Assembly (NCBI GenBank): GCA_964511625.1
Contig: CAZEJG010000007.1
Location: 1-64,000, forward strand
DNA: 64,000 bases
From: Pseudohoeflea sp964511625
GTDB lineage: Bacteria > Pseudomonadota > Alphaproteobacteria > Rhizobiales > Rhizobiaceae
Reading direction: 5' to 3'
The number at the start of each line of letters is the position of its first letter. Positions within the stretch are counted from its first letter, which is position 1. The position numbers were made by a program, and so were the translations under genes. The notes below the pieces were generated by a model. The model worked only from the letters and a program-made list of their open reading frames with translations. It did no database searches and was not told the DNA's origin. This document shows, one piece after another, positions 35,432 through 43,821 of this stretch.

Positions 35432-35533
35432 GCTTCGCCAACCCCCATTTGAGCCTTGGACTGCGCCCTAGTCGCAGTTAGCGTGACCCCGGACATCTCA
35501 CCGCGGGAGATGTCCCAGGGGGATGCGGGGCAC

Positions 35534-36136
35534 ATGGACACGACCGACGAGACAAGCGGGCACAGGCCGCCGCCGCTCCCATCGGCTCTCCACCATAGTG
35601 TCCGCAATACCCTTTTCGACCGGGAATGGGATTACACCCTGGGGCCGGACCGGCTGCATTGGCGGGACGCTAGGGGTTCGGGCGAGGTCGCCTATTCCGA
35701 TGTAACCGAACTCCAACTCATCAGCTATGGCGGCTTCGGGGGCGCGCAGTATCAGGCCAGGCTGGCCAGAAAGAACGGCCGGCCGGTCAAGCTGCGGTCC
35801 CATCATTATGTCAGTCTCGGCAATTTCGAGGATCGCAGCGAGACCTACACCCCCTTCGTCCGGGAACTTGCGCGCCGGATCGCCGAGCAGCAGCCCCAGG
35901 CGCGGTTCCGCGCCGGCAGCACGGCGCTGTGGATTGCCTGGCTTCTCATCGCCTTGTTCATTGCGCTGGTGGCAGTGGCGGTCATCGCGGATGCGGTCAT
36001 GCCGTCCGCCTCTGCCATTCCCGCAATCATCGTTCTGGTCGTGGGGCTGCCATTGATCTGGCGGGAAGTGCGGAAGGGTCGGGCGGCGACCTTCGATCCG
36101 GTCGCTCCGCCGCGGGACCTTCTCGGCTCCGGCTGA
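35534..36136 (+). CDS. Membrane protein of unknown function
   Basis: 200 residues. A soluble N-terminal part (about 1-115) with several beta-strand-like stretches (YTLGPDRLHWRDARGSGEVAY, shown as YTLGPDRLHW and RDARGSGEVAY; VTELQLISYGGFGGAQYQ) resembles a PH-like domain; two helices follow (WIAWLLIALFIALVAVAVIA and AIIVLVVGLPLIW). Not matched to a named family. The ATG at 35534 has a GGGGG site upstream; another ATG eight codons earlier is possible. Sits 102 bases after glyQ. Confidence 0.7.
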   Translation: MDTTDETSGHRPPPLPSALHHSVRNTLFDREWDYTLGPDRLHWRDARGSGEVAYSDVTELQLISYGGFGGAQYQARLARKNGRPVKLRSHHYVSLGNFEDRSETYTPFVRELARRIAEQQPQARFRAGSTALWIAWLLIALFIALVAVAVIADAVMPSASAIPAIIVLVVGLPLIWREVRKGRAATFDPVAPPRDLLGSG

Positions 36137-36143
36137 GATCCCC

Positions 36144-37637
36144 TCAGGCGGCCGACGCCGCACCCTTGGCAATCTTCGATCCCTTGTCGCTGTTACGGCG
36201 CGACATGCCGTCCGAAAGGCCGGCGTGAAAGGCCTGCTTGTCCTCGTACATCGCGCGGTCGGCGCGCTTCACGGTCTGTTCCAACGTCTCGCCTTCGCGG
36301 CTGGTTGCCATCCCGATCGAGACGCTCAGCGGTGCGGTCGAGTAGAACTGGTTGTTGATCGCCATCAGCTCGTAGATGGTGTCGATCATCGCGTCGGCCG
36401 ACTTGGTGTCGGCGCCCGGCATCAACACCGCGAATTCGTCGCCGCCGATGCGCGCGGCGCAGACTGGAGCCGAAATCACGCTGTTGAGCACCTCGCCAAA
36501 CCTGCGCAAGAGTGAATCGCCGGCGTCATGGCCGAGATTGTCGTTGGCTTCCTTCAACCCGTTCAGGTCGATGATCAGCACCGAGACGGGCCGTAGCCGC
36601 TTGCGTTCCAGACGGTTGAGTTCGTCGGTGTAGAAGGCGCGGTTGTGCAGCTTGGTCAGCACGTCGTGCTTGCCGAGATATTCGAGATAGGCTTCGGCCT
36701 TCTTGCGCGCGGTGATGTCGGCCAGCGCGATCTGTACGCGGCTCCAGTCGTGTTCGTAGCCCGGAGCCACGGCGAAATGCAGGAGAATGTGCCGGATGGT
36801 GCCGTCGAGTGCATAGTTGACCACCTCGCGATTGTGCACGATGCGGTTTTCCCACAGGTCGATCAGCTGTTCGCGGAACGGCTTCTCCATCTCGTCGCGG
36901 AAGATCTCCACCTGCCTGTGCAGCAGTGTCTGGATGTCGGGCGCGCCGAAGAGATCGAGCGTCGCCTGGTTGACGTCGAGAACACGGATTTCCGACATGC
37001 ACTGGCGCACGAATTCCGGATGCACGTCGAGGAAAACACGGAAATCCTCGATGCCGCGCGCACGCACATCCTCGATCAAAGCCTTGATCTGGCTGAAGTC
37101 CTCGACCCAGAGCGAGACCGGGGAATGTTCGAACAGCCCTTCGGCATGCATACGCGAGCGGGTTTCCATGCGTCGGGCATCCTCCCGCTCGGTGACATCC
37201 TCGGTTGTCATGAGGATGCGCGAGAGCGATTGCTCATGGCCGGGCAGAACGGCGGCCTTGAGCTGGATGTCCATACGGCGACCGGACAGCGAATAATTGA
37301 CCGCGTCGGAGGTGAACTCCGTCTTGCCGTCCCACAGGGCGGCGAGCTCCTGGACATGGCTTTCGAGCATTTCACCGCGGAACACCAGCGACAGGTTGCT
37401 GACGAGGTGGTCGAGGTCTCTCGCCTCGAAGAGTTCGAGCGTCTTGTCGTTGACGGCGAGCACCTTGATCCGGCTCGAACAGGCACGCACGCGTGAAACA
37501 TCGGCTTTCAGATGGGCGCGGATGTCGCTGACCCCTTCCGCTCGCCACGTTTCGAAAAGCGCTTTTACCTCACTGAAGTCCTCGATCCACATCGCCACCG
37601 GGGCGAGATCGAATACGCTGGAATCGAAGTCTTGCAT
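36144..37637 (-). CDS. Diguanylate cyclase with duplicated PAS-type sensor
   Basis: 497 residues. Two homologous PAS-like units of about 150 residues (each opens PVAMWIEDFSEVKAL or PVSLWVEDFSQIKAL and contains KVLAVNDKTLELF or RVLDVNQATLDLF) precede a C-terminal GGDEF domain with an intact RIGGDEFAVLMPG active site, so synthesis of cyclic di-GMP is expected. The residues before GGDEF (ISAPVCAA) lack the RxxD inhibitory site, so product feedback is probably absent. No membrane helix: a cytoplasmic sensor. Start at 37637; convergent with the preceding gene with seven bases between. Confidence 0.88.
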   Translation of the reverse strand: MQDFDSSVFDLAPVAMWIEDFSEVKALFETWRAEGVSDIRAHLKADVSRVRACSSRIKVLAVNDKTLELFEARDLDHLVSNLSLVFRGEMLESHVQELAALWDGKTEFTSDAVNYSLSGRRMDIQLKAAVLPGHEQSLSRILMTTEDVTEREDARRMETRSRMHAEGLFEHSPVSLWVEDFSQIKALIEDVRARGIEDFRVFLDVHPEFVRQCMSEIRVLDVNQATLDLFGAPDIQTLLHRQVEIFRDEMEKPFREQLIDLWENRIVHNREVVNYALDGTIRHILLHFAVAPGYEHDWSRVQIALADITARKKAEAYLEYLGKHDVLTKLHNRAFYTDELNRLERKRLRPVSVLIIDLNGLKEANDNLGHDAGDSLLRRFGEVLNSVISAPVCAARIGGDEFAVLMPGADTKSADAMIDTIYELMAINNQFYSTAPLSVSIGMATSREGETLEQTVKRADRAMYEDKQAFHAGLSDGMSRRNSDKGSKIAKGAASAA

Positions 37638-37900
37638 TGGCCAGGGGTCCCTGTCGTGTCCGTCTTGCCCGGCCTCGCTAAACGAGGTGGCGGTAAAGTA
37701 GGAATGGCTTAATTGTGGAGGGGGAATGGTAAAGCTTTGATTTACGATCTGAGGTTCGCGAAAAACATTTGATCGTTCCACAGGGGTTTTTGAGAGCTAG
37801 CCCTCCCGGTTGACTTTCGTCAGCTGTGAAAGCTCTCTAAGCTCGATTGCCGGGGCATGAGCGGATCCGGCGCGCACCGGACCAACTGGGAGGCCTTCGG

Positions 37901-38461
37901 ATGGGCACACTCACGATTATCGTCATTCTCGGCGCCATCGCGCTCTATGGCGTCTATCTCTACAACAACCTCGTCAAGCAGCGGCAGATGGCCGCCGAAG
38001 GCTGGTCGGGTATCGACGTGCAGCTCAAGCGCCGCGCCGATCTCATTCCCAATCTGCTCGAAAGCGTGAAGGGCTACATGGCCCACGAGAAGGAAGTGCT
38101 CGAGGAAGTGACCCGCGCCCGCACCCAGGCCGTGGCGGTCCAGAACGGGACACCCGCCGAACGCGCCGCCGCGGAGAACGTCCTTTCCGGTGCGCTCGGC
38201 CGTCTCATGGCGGTGGCCGAAAGCTATCCCGATCTCAAGGCCAGCCAGAACTTCATGGAATTCCAGCGCGCGCTGGAGGAGACCGAAAACGAGATCTCGC
38301 TGGCGCGGCGCTACTACAATGGCGCGGCGCGCAATCTCAACATCGCGGTGGAATCCTTCCCCTCGGTGCTGATCGCCAACCAGTTCGGTTTCTCGAAGGT
38401 CGAGTATTTCGAGATCGAGGACGCTTCCGACCGCGCCGTACCGAAAGTTTCCTTCGGCTGA
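37901..38461 (+). CDS. lemA: LemA-family protein
   Basis: 186 residues. An N-terminal helix (LTIIVILGAIALYGVYLYNN) anchors a four-helix bundle that begins with the family signature RQMAAEGWSGIDVQLKRRADLIPNLLESV (two parts: WSGIDVQLKRRADLIPNL, LESVKGYM) and contains ARRYYNGAARNLN. The bulk should face the periplasm or outside. LemA proteins often pair with DUF2207 or TPM-domain proteins, as here. TGGGAGG lies eight bases upstream. Biochemical function is not established. Confidence 0.93.
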   Translation: MGTLTIIVILGAIALYGVYLYNNLVKQRQMAAEGWSGIDVQLKRRADLIPNLLESVKGYMAHEKEVLEEVTRARTQAVAVQNGTPAERAAAENVLSGALGRLMAVAESYPDLKASQNFMEFQRALEETENEISLARRYYNGAARNLNIAVESFPSVLIANQFGFSKVEYFEIEDASDRAVPKVSFG

Positions 38462-38537
38462 AGGAACAAACCGGCTTTCCGGGCATTACCAGTCCGATCG
38501 GACGCCAAACGGCGTCAGCGTGAAGGAAGGAACTCGC

Positions 38538-38687
38538 ATGAACGGCAAGAACGGTCTCTACATGATCATCGGGGCGCTCGTTGTCGCCGTGGTCGTCCTG
38601 GGCGGCTACGTCTACCACGAGCAGACAAAACCGAAGGGTGTGGAGCTGTCGATCGGACAGGACGGCATTTCCGTTCAGGAGAAGTAG
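38538..38687 (+). CDS. 49-residue single-helix membrane peptide
   Basis: Starts MNGKNGLYMIIGALVVAVVV and ends GVELSIGQDGISVQEK. One transmembrane helix (about residues 7-26) with a short C-terminal tail. A clear AAGGAAGGAAC ribosome-binding site precedes the ATG, and the gene sits between lemA and the DUF2207 gene, followed by its own terminator, so it is most likely the last gene of the lemA transcript. Function unknown. Confidence 0.78.
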   Translation: MNGKNGLYMIIGALVVAVVVLGGYVYHEQTKPKGVELSIGQDGISVQEK

Positions 38688-38736
38688 CCCTTTCCGGAAA
38701 GCCGCCGCGGCTTTCGGTTTCAGATACAAAAACCAG

Positions 38737-38772
38737 AGCCCGGTCTTCCCGCGAAGACCGGGCTTCGTTTTG
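38737..38772 (+). terminator. Rho-independent terminator after the lemA unit
   Basis: Eleven-base stem AGCCCGGTCTT (38737-38747) and AAGACCGGGCT (38754-38764) with a six-base loop, followed by TCGTTTTG. It separates the lemA transcript from the DUF2207 gene. Confidence 0.9.
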
Positions 38773-38861
38773 TGCGCTATCGCACACACCGGTACGGCCC
38801 GGCATTTTCGCGGCCGCAAGCTTCCTGTAGTCTCCGCGCGCATGCCCAAGGGAGATTGAGA

Positions 38862-40790
38862 ATGCGACCAGTCACCGGATTTCTGCTGGCGATCGTCCTG
38901 ACCATTGGCGCGGTCTGTTCCGCTTCCGCCGATGAAGTCATCCGCATGTTCGACGCCGACATCGTCGTGCAGGCGGACGGTTCGCTCGACGTCACCGAGA
39001 CGATCACGGTCAATGCCGAGGGCAGACAGATCCGGCGCGGCATCTACCGCGACATTCCGCTCAAGAGGCTCACCGACGGCGGGCTGTGGGAAGACAACGG
39101 CTTCGACATCGTCTCCATCGAGCGCGACGGCCAGCCCGAACAGTACAAGACCGAGTGGCAGGGGCGTTATCTCCGCATCTACCTGGGTCGCGAAGACGTT
39201 CTGATCAGGCCGGGCGAGCACACCTACGTCATCCGCTACGTGACCACCCGCCAGCTGCGCTATTTTGATGGCTACGACGAACTCTATTGGAACGTGACGG
39301 GCAATTTCTGGGCCTTCCCGATCCTCAAGGCGCAGGCCACGGTCCATCTGCCCGAAGGCGGGGTGGTGCGGCAGGTGAGCGGCTATACCGGCGCCTACAG
39401 CGAGTCCGGATCGGATTATGTCGCAGGGCGGACCGGCGAATCCACAATCACGATCGCCGCCTCGCGCCCGCTCGGTGTCCAGGAAGGGCTGACGATCGCG
39501 GTTGCCTTCACCAAGGGCGTCGTCGCCCTTCAGGACGATACCGCCGCCACGCTGATCTGGAGCAATCTCGGCCTCATCGTTCTCTTCCTGGGCGGTCTCG
39601 TTGTCCCACTCTTCTTCCTGTTCGCCTGGAACAGGGTGGGCCGCGATCCGCCGGGCCGCGCCGTCATCCCGCTCTTTCATCCGCCAGAGGGCATGGAGCC
39701 GGCCGCCGTCTCCTTCGCGCATTTCAACGGCTTCCGCCGGGCCGGCTCGAAGGATTTCGCCTTCATCGCCGCCCTTCTGTCTCTCGGGGTGAAGAAGAAG
39801 CTTGTCATCGATCAGGAAGGCCGGCGCGACATCACGATCAGGCGTGCCGCCTCCGGTGACGCGAGTGCAACCCCTCTCGGTGATGGCGAGGCCGCGCTCT
39901 TTAACGGCCTGCTCGGTTCCCGCGAAGGCATCCGGCTCGACAAGGGCAACGGCAAGACGCTTCTCTCCGCACGCACCGCCTTTCAGTCGGCCATCCGCCG
40001 CAAACATGCGGGAAAATATTACCGGATCAATCTCGGCTGGTTCATCGGCGGGCTGTCGCTGCTGATCCTGACTTTTGTTCTCGGCGTCATCCTGCAGGCC
40101 CCGCCCGACGACGGTATGGTCTACATCATCCCGTCGGTGATGACCGCGGCCTTCGGCAGCGTTATTCTCTCGCTCGGGTATTTCATGTGGAGCGACGGCA
40201 TCGGCGGGTATTTCCGCCGTGCCGTGGCGGTCATCCTGATGGCGCTGGGCGCCTTCATCCTGTCGATCGGGGTGATGGTGGTTCTCTTCGGCGGAACACT
40301 GGTGTGGTACCGCGCCATCTCCGGTCTGCTGATCTTCAACGTGGCCTTCGCGGCGCTCATGTTCCGGCTTCTCGGCGCGCCCACCGCGCTGGGCGTTGAC
40401 GTTCTCAACCGCATCGAGGGCTTCAAGCTCTATCTCGAGACCGCCGAGAGCAACCGGCTCAACATGCGCGAGGCACCGGAATTGACCGAGGAACTCTTCG
40501 AGCGTTATCTGCCCTATGCGGCGGGGCTCGGGGTCGAGGAACCCTGGTCCGATGCCTGGGCCGCGCAATTGCGCCGGATCGCGCCGGAACGCGCCACGAG
40601 CTACCAGCCGCGCTGGTATCACGGCACCAACTGGTCGCCCGGCAATCTCGGTGCGGCGACAGCCGCGGCAGCCGCTGCGGTCTCCTCTGCCATGGCCTCG
40701 GCGATGCCCGCGCCGAAATCCTCCTCCGGCTCGGGCGGCGGCGGTTTTTCCGGCGGCGGCGGTGGCGGCGGTGGCGGTGGCGGTTGGTAG
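38862..40790 (+). CDS. DUF2207 membrane protein with glycine-rich tail
   Basis: 642 residues. A signal peptide (about 1-23) is followed by the extracytoplasmic DUF2207 domain (VIRMFDADIVVQADGSLDV, ETITVNAEGRQIRRGIYRDIP; second as ETITVNAEGRQ, IRRGIYRDIP), a helix near 245, a cytoplasmic region and three more helices near 395-500. The C terminus is almost pure serine and glycine, ending in eleven glycines and a tryptophan, a common ending in this family. GGGAGA lies eight bases upstream. Usually found beside lemA; thought to act in envelope maintenance but unproven. Confidence 0.9.
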   Translation: MRPVTGFLLAIVLTIGAVCSASADEVIRMFDADIVVQADGSLDVTETITVNAEGRQIRRGIYRDIPLKRLTDGGLWEDNGFDIVSIERDGQPEQYKTEWQGRYLRIYLGREDVLIRPGEHTYVIRYVTTRQLRYFDGYDELYWNVTGNFWAFPILKAQATVHLPEGGVVRQVSGYTGAYSESGSDYVAGRTGESTITIAASRPLGVQEGLTIAVAFTKGVVALQDDTAATLIWSNLGLIVLFLGGLVVPLFFLFAWNRVGRDPPGRAVIPLFHPPEGMEPAAVSFAHFNGFRRAGSKDFAFIAALLSLGVKKKLVIDQEGRRDITIRRAASGDASATPLGDGEAALFNGLLGSREGIRLDKGNGKTLLSARTAFQSAIRRKHAGKYYRINLGWFIGGLSLLILTFVLGVILQAPPDDGMVYIIPSVMTAAFGSVILSLGYFMWSDGIGGYFRRAVAVILMALGAFILSIGVMVVLFGGTLVWYRAISGLLIFNVAFAALMFRLLGAPTALGVDVLNRIEGFKLYLETAESNRLNMREAPELTEELFERYLPYAAGLGVEEPWSDAWAAQLRRIAPERATSYQPRWYHGTNWSPGNLGAATAAAAAAVSSAMASAMPAPKSSSGSGGGGFSGGGGGGGGGGGW

Positions 40791-40890
40791 TCAGCGTTCG
40801 GCACCGGCATTTCAACCATCCCACCGGTGACAAGCGCCTTCGCGCTTGCTAAGTCGCGCACACCGAAATTCTTACCTCGCGTGACACTCT

Positions 40891-43032
40891 ATGCCTGATC
40901 TTCTGCTCGAACTTCGTTCTGAAGAGATACCTGCCCGCATGCAGCGCAAGGCTGCCGGCGATTTGCGGAAGCTCGTCACCGACGCGCTGGTCGACGCGGG
41001 CCTGACCTACGAGGCGGCGCGCGAATACTGGACCCCGCGGCGTCTGGCGCTCGACATTCGCGGCCTGACGGCGCGCTCCGCCGACATTCGCGAGGAGCGC
41101 AAGGGTCCACGCACCGATGCGCCGGAAAAGGCCATCGAGGGATTTCTCCGTTCGGCCGGCCTGTCGTCGGTGTCCGAGGCGCAGGTGCAGAGCGATCCGA
41201 AGAAGGGCGAGTTCTACGTCGCCGTCATCGAGAAGCCGGGCCGCGAGGCAAGCGAAATCATCGCCGAGGTGATGCCGGCCATCATCCGCGATTTCCCCTG
41301 GCCGAAATCCATGCGCTGGGGCAAGGCGTCCGCCAAACCCGGTTCGCTCAAATGGGTCCGCCCGCTGCAGTCGATCCTCTGCACCTTCGGTCCCGAGACC
41401 GAAGAACCGGACGTGGTCGACTTCGAGGTCGACGGCATCAAGGCCTCCAATGAGACCTGGGGCCACCGCTTCCACGCGCCCGACGCCATCACCGTGCGCC
41501 GCTTCGACGACTATATCGACAAGCTGATGGCCGCCAAGGTCATCCTCGATCCGGAGCGCCGCAAGGAAATCATCCTGTCGGATGCCAAGAACCTCGCCTT
41601 CGCTGCAGGCCTCGAACTCGTTGAGGACGAAGGACTTCTCGAAGAGGTTTCGGGCCTGGTCGAATGGCCGGTCACGCTGATGGGCGAGTTCGAGCGCGAG
41701 TTTCTCGAAATCCCCGACGAGGTCATCCGGCTGACCATCAAGACCAACCAGAAATGCTTCGTCACCCGCCGCGCCGACGGCAGCGAGAACGGGCAGGGCG
41801 CACTCGCCAACCGCTTCATCCTCGTCTCCAACATCGAGGCGAAGGACGGCGGCCGCGAGATCGCCTTCGGCAACGGAAAGGTGGTCCGCGCTCGGCTCTC
41901 CGACGCGCTCTATTTCTGGAACACCGACCAGTCCGACCTGCCTGACCTCGGCGAACTGGCCGCCAGCGCGGAGAAGTTCGGCCTCGATCTGAGCAAGCCG
42001 CTCGACCAGCGCATGGCCCGGCTCGACCGGCTGGACGTGACCTTTCACGCCAAGCTCGGCACCCAGGGCGAGCGCGTCGCCCGCATCGCCGCGCTGGCAA
42101 AGGAACTGGCTCCGATCGTCAATGCCGATCCGACACTTGCCGTCCGCGCCGCGCACCTCGCCAAGGCGGACCTGCAGACCGAGGTGGTGCAGGAGTTCCC
42201 GGAAGTCCAGGGTACGATGGGCCGCACCTATGCCGCCCTGCAGGGCGAGCCGGACTCCGTCGCGGCAGCCGTCGAGGAACACTACAAGCCGCAGGGCCCC
42301 TCCGACGCCGTGCCAACCGACCCGGTCGCGATCGCCGTCGCGCTCGCCGACAAGCTCGATACACTCACAGGCTTCTGGTCGATCGACGAGAAGCCGACAG
42401 GCTCAAAGGACCCCTATGCGCTGCGCCGTGCCGCGTTGGGCGTCATCCGGATCGTGGTTGAGAATGGCGTGAAGCTTGGTCTCTCCGGCTATGGCGTTTC
42501 GGAGGACCTCCTCTCCTTCTTCCACGACCGTCTCAAGGTTTACCTGCGCGACCAGGGGGCCCGCCACGATCTGATCGACGCCGTGATCACGCCCGAAAGC
42601 GACGATCTCCTGTCGATTACCTCGCGCGTGGCTGCACTCGGCATCTTCCTCGATTCCGAGGACGGCGCGAACCTGCTGGCAGGCGCCAAGCGCGCGGCCA
42701 ACATTCTCGCCGCCGAGGAGAAGAAGGGCGCAATGATCTCCAATGGGATCGCCCTGGGCGTCGACCCGGCACTCTTCACACAGGACGAGGAGCGCGCGCT
42801 ATATGACGCGGTGGAAACCGCGACCACAGAGGCGCGGAACGCCGTCGACACCGAGGACTATCCGGCGGCCATGACCGCGCTCGCCAAGCTGCGCGGACCC
42901 GTCGACGCCTTCTTCGAGGCGGTGCTCGTCAATGCCGAGGACGAGGCGGTGCGCGCCAATCGTCTGGCGCTCGTCGCCCGCATCCGCGCGGCAACGGCGA
43001 CTGTCGCCGATTTCTCCAAAATTTCGGGTTGA
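40891..43032 (+). CDS. glyS: Glycyl-tRNA synthetase beta subunit
   Basis: 713 residues, normal for the tRNA-binding subunit. It opens with LLLELRSEEIPARMQ and contains the HD-like region (IKTNQKCFVTRR, FHAKLGTQGERVARI) and a C-terminal anticodon-binding DALR-type helical domain. Starts with ATG at 40891 about 100 bases after the DUF2207 stop; the ribosome-binding site is weak. Followed by a strong terminator. Confidence 0.96.
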   Translation: MPDLLLELRSEEIPARMQRKAAGDLRKLVTDALVDAGLTYEAAREYWTPRRLALDIRGLTARSADIREERKGPRTDAPEKAIEGFLRSAGLSSVSEAQVQSDPKKGEFYVAVIEKPGREASEIIAEVMPAIIRDFPWPKSMRWGKASAKPGSLKWVRPLQSILCTFGPETEEPDVVDFEVDGIKASNETWGHRFHAPDAITVRRFDDYIDKLMAAKVILDPERRKEIILSDAKNLAFAAGLELVEDEGLLEEVSGLVEWPVTLMGEFEREFLEIPDEVIRLTIKTNQKCFVTRRADGSENGQGALANRFILVSNIEAKDGGREIAFGNGKVVRARLSDALYFWNTDQSDLPDLGELAASAEKFGLDLSKPLDQRMARLDRLDVTFHAKLGTQGERVARIAALAKELAPIVNADPTLAVRAAHLAKADLQTEVVQEFPEVQGTMGRTYAALQGEPDSVAAAVEEHYKPQGPSDAVPTDPVAIAVALADKLDTLTGFWSIDEKPTGSKDPYALRRAALGVIRIVVENGVKLGLSGYGVSEDLLSFFHDRLKVYLRDQGARHDLIDAVITPESDDLLSITSRVAALGIFLDSEDGANLLAGAKRAANILAAEEKKGAMISNGIALGVDPALFTQDEERALYDAVETATTEARNAVDTEDYPAAMTALAKLRGPVDAFFEAVLVNAEDEAVRANRLALVARIRAATATVADFSKISG

Positions 43033-43056
43033 TCGCCAGACCGATACTAGAACGAG

Positions 43057-43087
43057 AAAGGCCGGCTTTGCGCCGGCCTTTTTGTTT
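43057..43087 (+). terminator. Rho-independent terminator of glyS
   Basis: AAAGGCCGGC (43057-43066) pairs with GCCGGCCTTT (43072-43081) around a five-base loop and continues into TTTTTGTTT. Lies between convergent glyS and the secreted-protein gene and may serve both. Confidence 0.92.
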
Positions 43088-43104
43088 GGTCGTTCTGACT
43101 GAAA

Positions 43105-43695
43105 TCAATTCGTCCTGAGCGTGAAGGACGAGGTGTCGAGCGTCATCGTTCCTTCGGGCAGGGCTGCGGTGGTGGACACCGCGCCGGGTTCGCGGACCAG
43201 TTCGGACGGCGTTCCGGAGATGTCGGCAACCATCGGCGATTCCGGAATGACCAGAGGCGCGGGTGCCGCCGTGACTTCCGTCAACTCGCCGCCCGGTATC
43301 GTCTCTGACTGCGCCACGATCGCCGCATCGGTCGGCTGGTTCGCGGGGCCTTCCGCGATCTGCGTCGTCGTTCCGCCTTCCGGGTCATAGCGGGCGATAT
43401 CGACGGGGGTCGCCTTGCGGACTATCGTCACCGGATTGCCGCCGAGCCAGTTCTCGGTGGTGACCAGCTTCGGCTCGCCCTCGATGACCTTGATTTCGTG
43501 GATCTCGGTCCCCGGCGGCAGCATCCTGGCTTCGCGCTCGGCCTTCTTGCGCTCCTTGAAGCACTTCGGGCAGCCGATCTCGATGATGCTGTCGGACTTG
43601 CCGGTGGGCGGCGCAATGTGCTCGATCGAACCCGCGCTCGCGGGAATCGTCGAGAGGGCCAGCAGCCCCGTCGTCAAAAATCTGCGCATGATCAT
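43105..43695 (-). CDS. Secreted protein with CxxC motif, unknown function
   Basis: 196 residues. A signal peptide ends near residue 22 (TGLLALSTIPASAGS). The mature part starts with a short conserved-looking block IIEIGCPKCFKERKKAEREA containing CPKC, then a beta-rich stretch ending near the proline-containing low-complexity tail (ATPVDIARYDPEGG, TAAPAPLVIPESP). Two adjacent ATGs (43695 and 43689) both suit the GGAGGGAAGG site. Not assigned to a named family. A TTAA-N7-TTAAC box lies 75 bases upstream. Confidence 0.72.
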   Translation of the reverse strand: MIMRRFLTTGLLALSTIPASAGSIEHIAPPTGKSDSIIEIGCPKCFKERKKAEREARMLPPGTEIHEIKVIEGEPKLVTTENWLGGNPVTIVRKATPVDIARYDPEGGTTTQIAEGPANQPTDAAIVAQSETIPGGELTEVTAAPAPLVIPESPMVADISGTPSELVREPGAVSTTAALPEGTMTLDTSSFTLRTN

Positions 43696-43769
43696 CCTTC
43701 CCTCCGGTTCCCCGGTCGTTCAAGAGGAGGATGACATGGTTTGGGTTACGGCGAGGTTTGGGAAACTGG

Positions 43770-43784
43770 TTAAGACCAGGTTAA
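43770..43784 (-). promoter_or_regulatory. CtrA-like binding box
   Basis: On the minus strand the sequence reads TTAA-CCTGGTC-TTAACC, matching the CtrA cell-cycle regulator consensus TTAA-N7-TTAAC. It lies 75 bases upstream of the secreted-protein gene and in the same orientation. CtrA itself is not in the window; assignment rests on consensus match. Confidence 0.5.
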
Positions 43785-43821
43785 GCCGAATGCCACCCCG
43801 GCAGGAGATCCTGCCGGAAAA

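Noticed and set aside
38337..40622. 761-codon minus-strand open frame opposite the DUF2207 gene
   Set aside because: Composition is typical of antisense frames (Arg, His, Asp, Glu in excess, no hydrophobic order), and DUF2207 on the plus strand is clear.
40730..40790. Run of GGC/GGT codons taken for a simple-sequence DNA repeat or CRISPR-like array
   Set aside because: It encodes the normal polyglycine tail of DUF2207 proteins. No spaced repeats of CRISPR type occur anywhere in the window.
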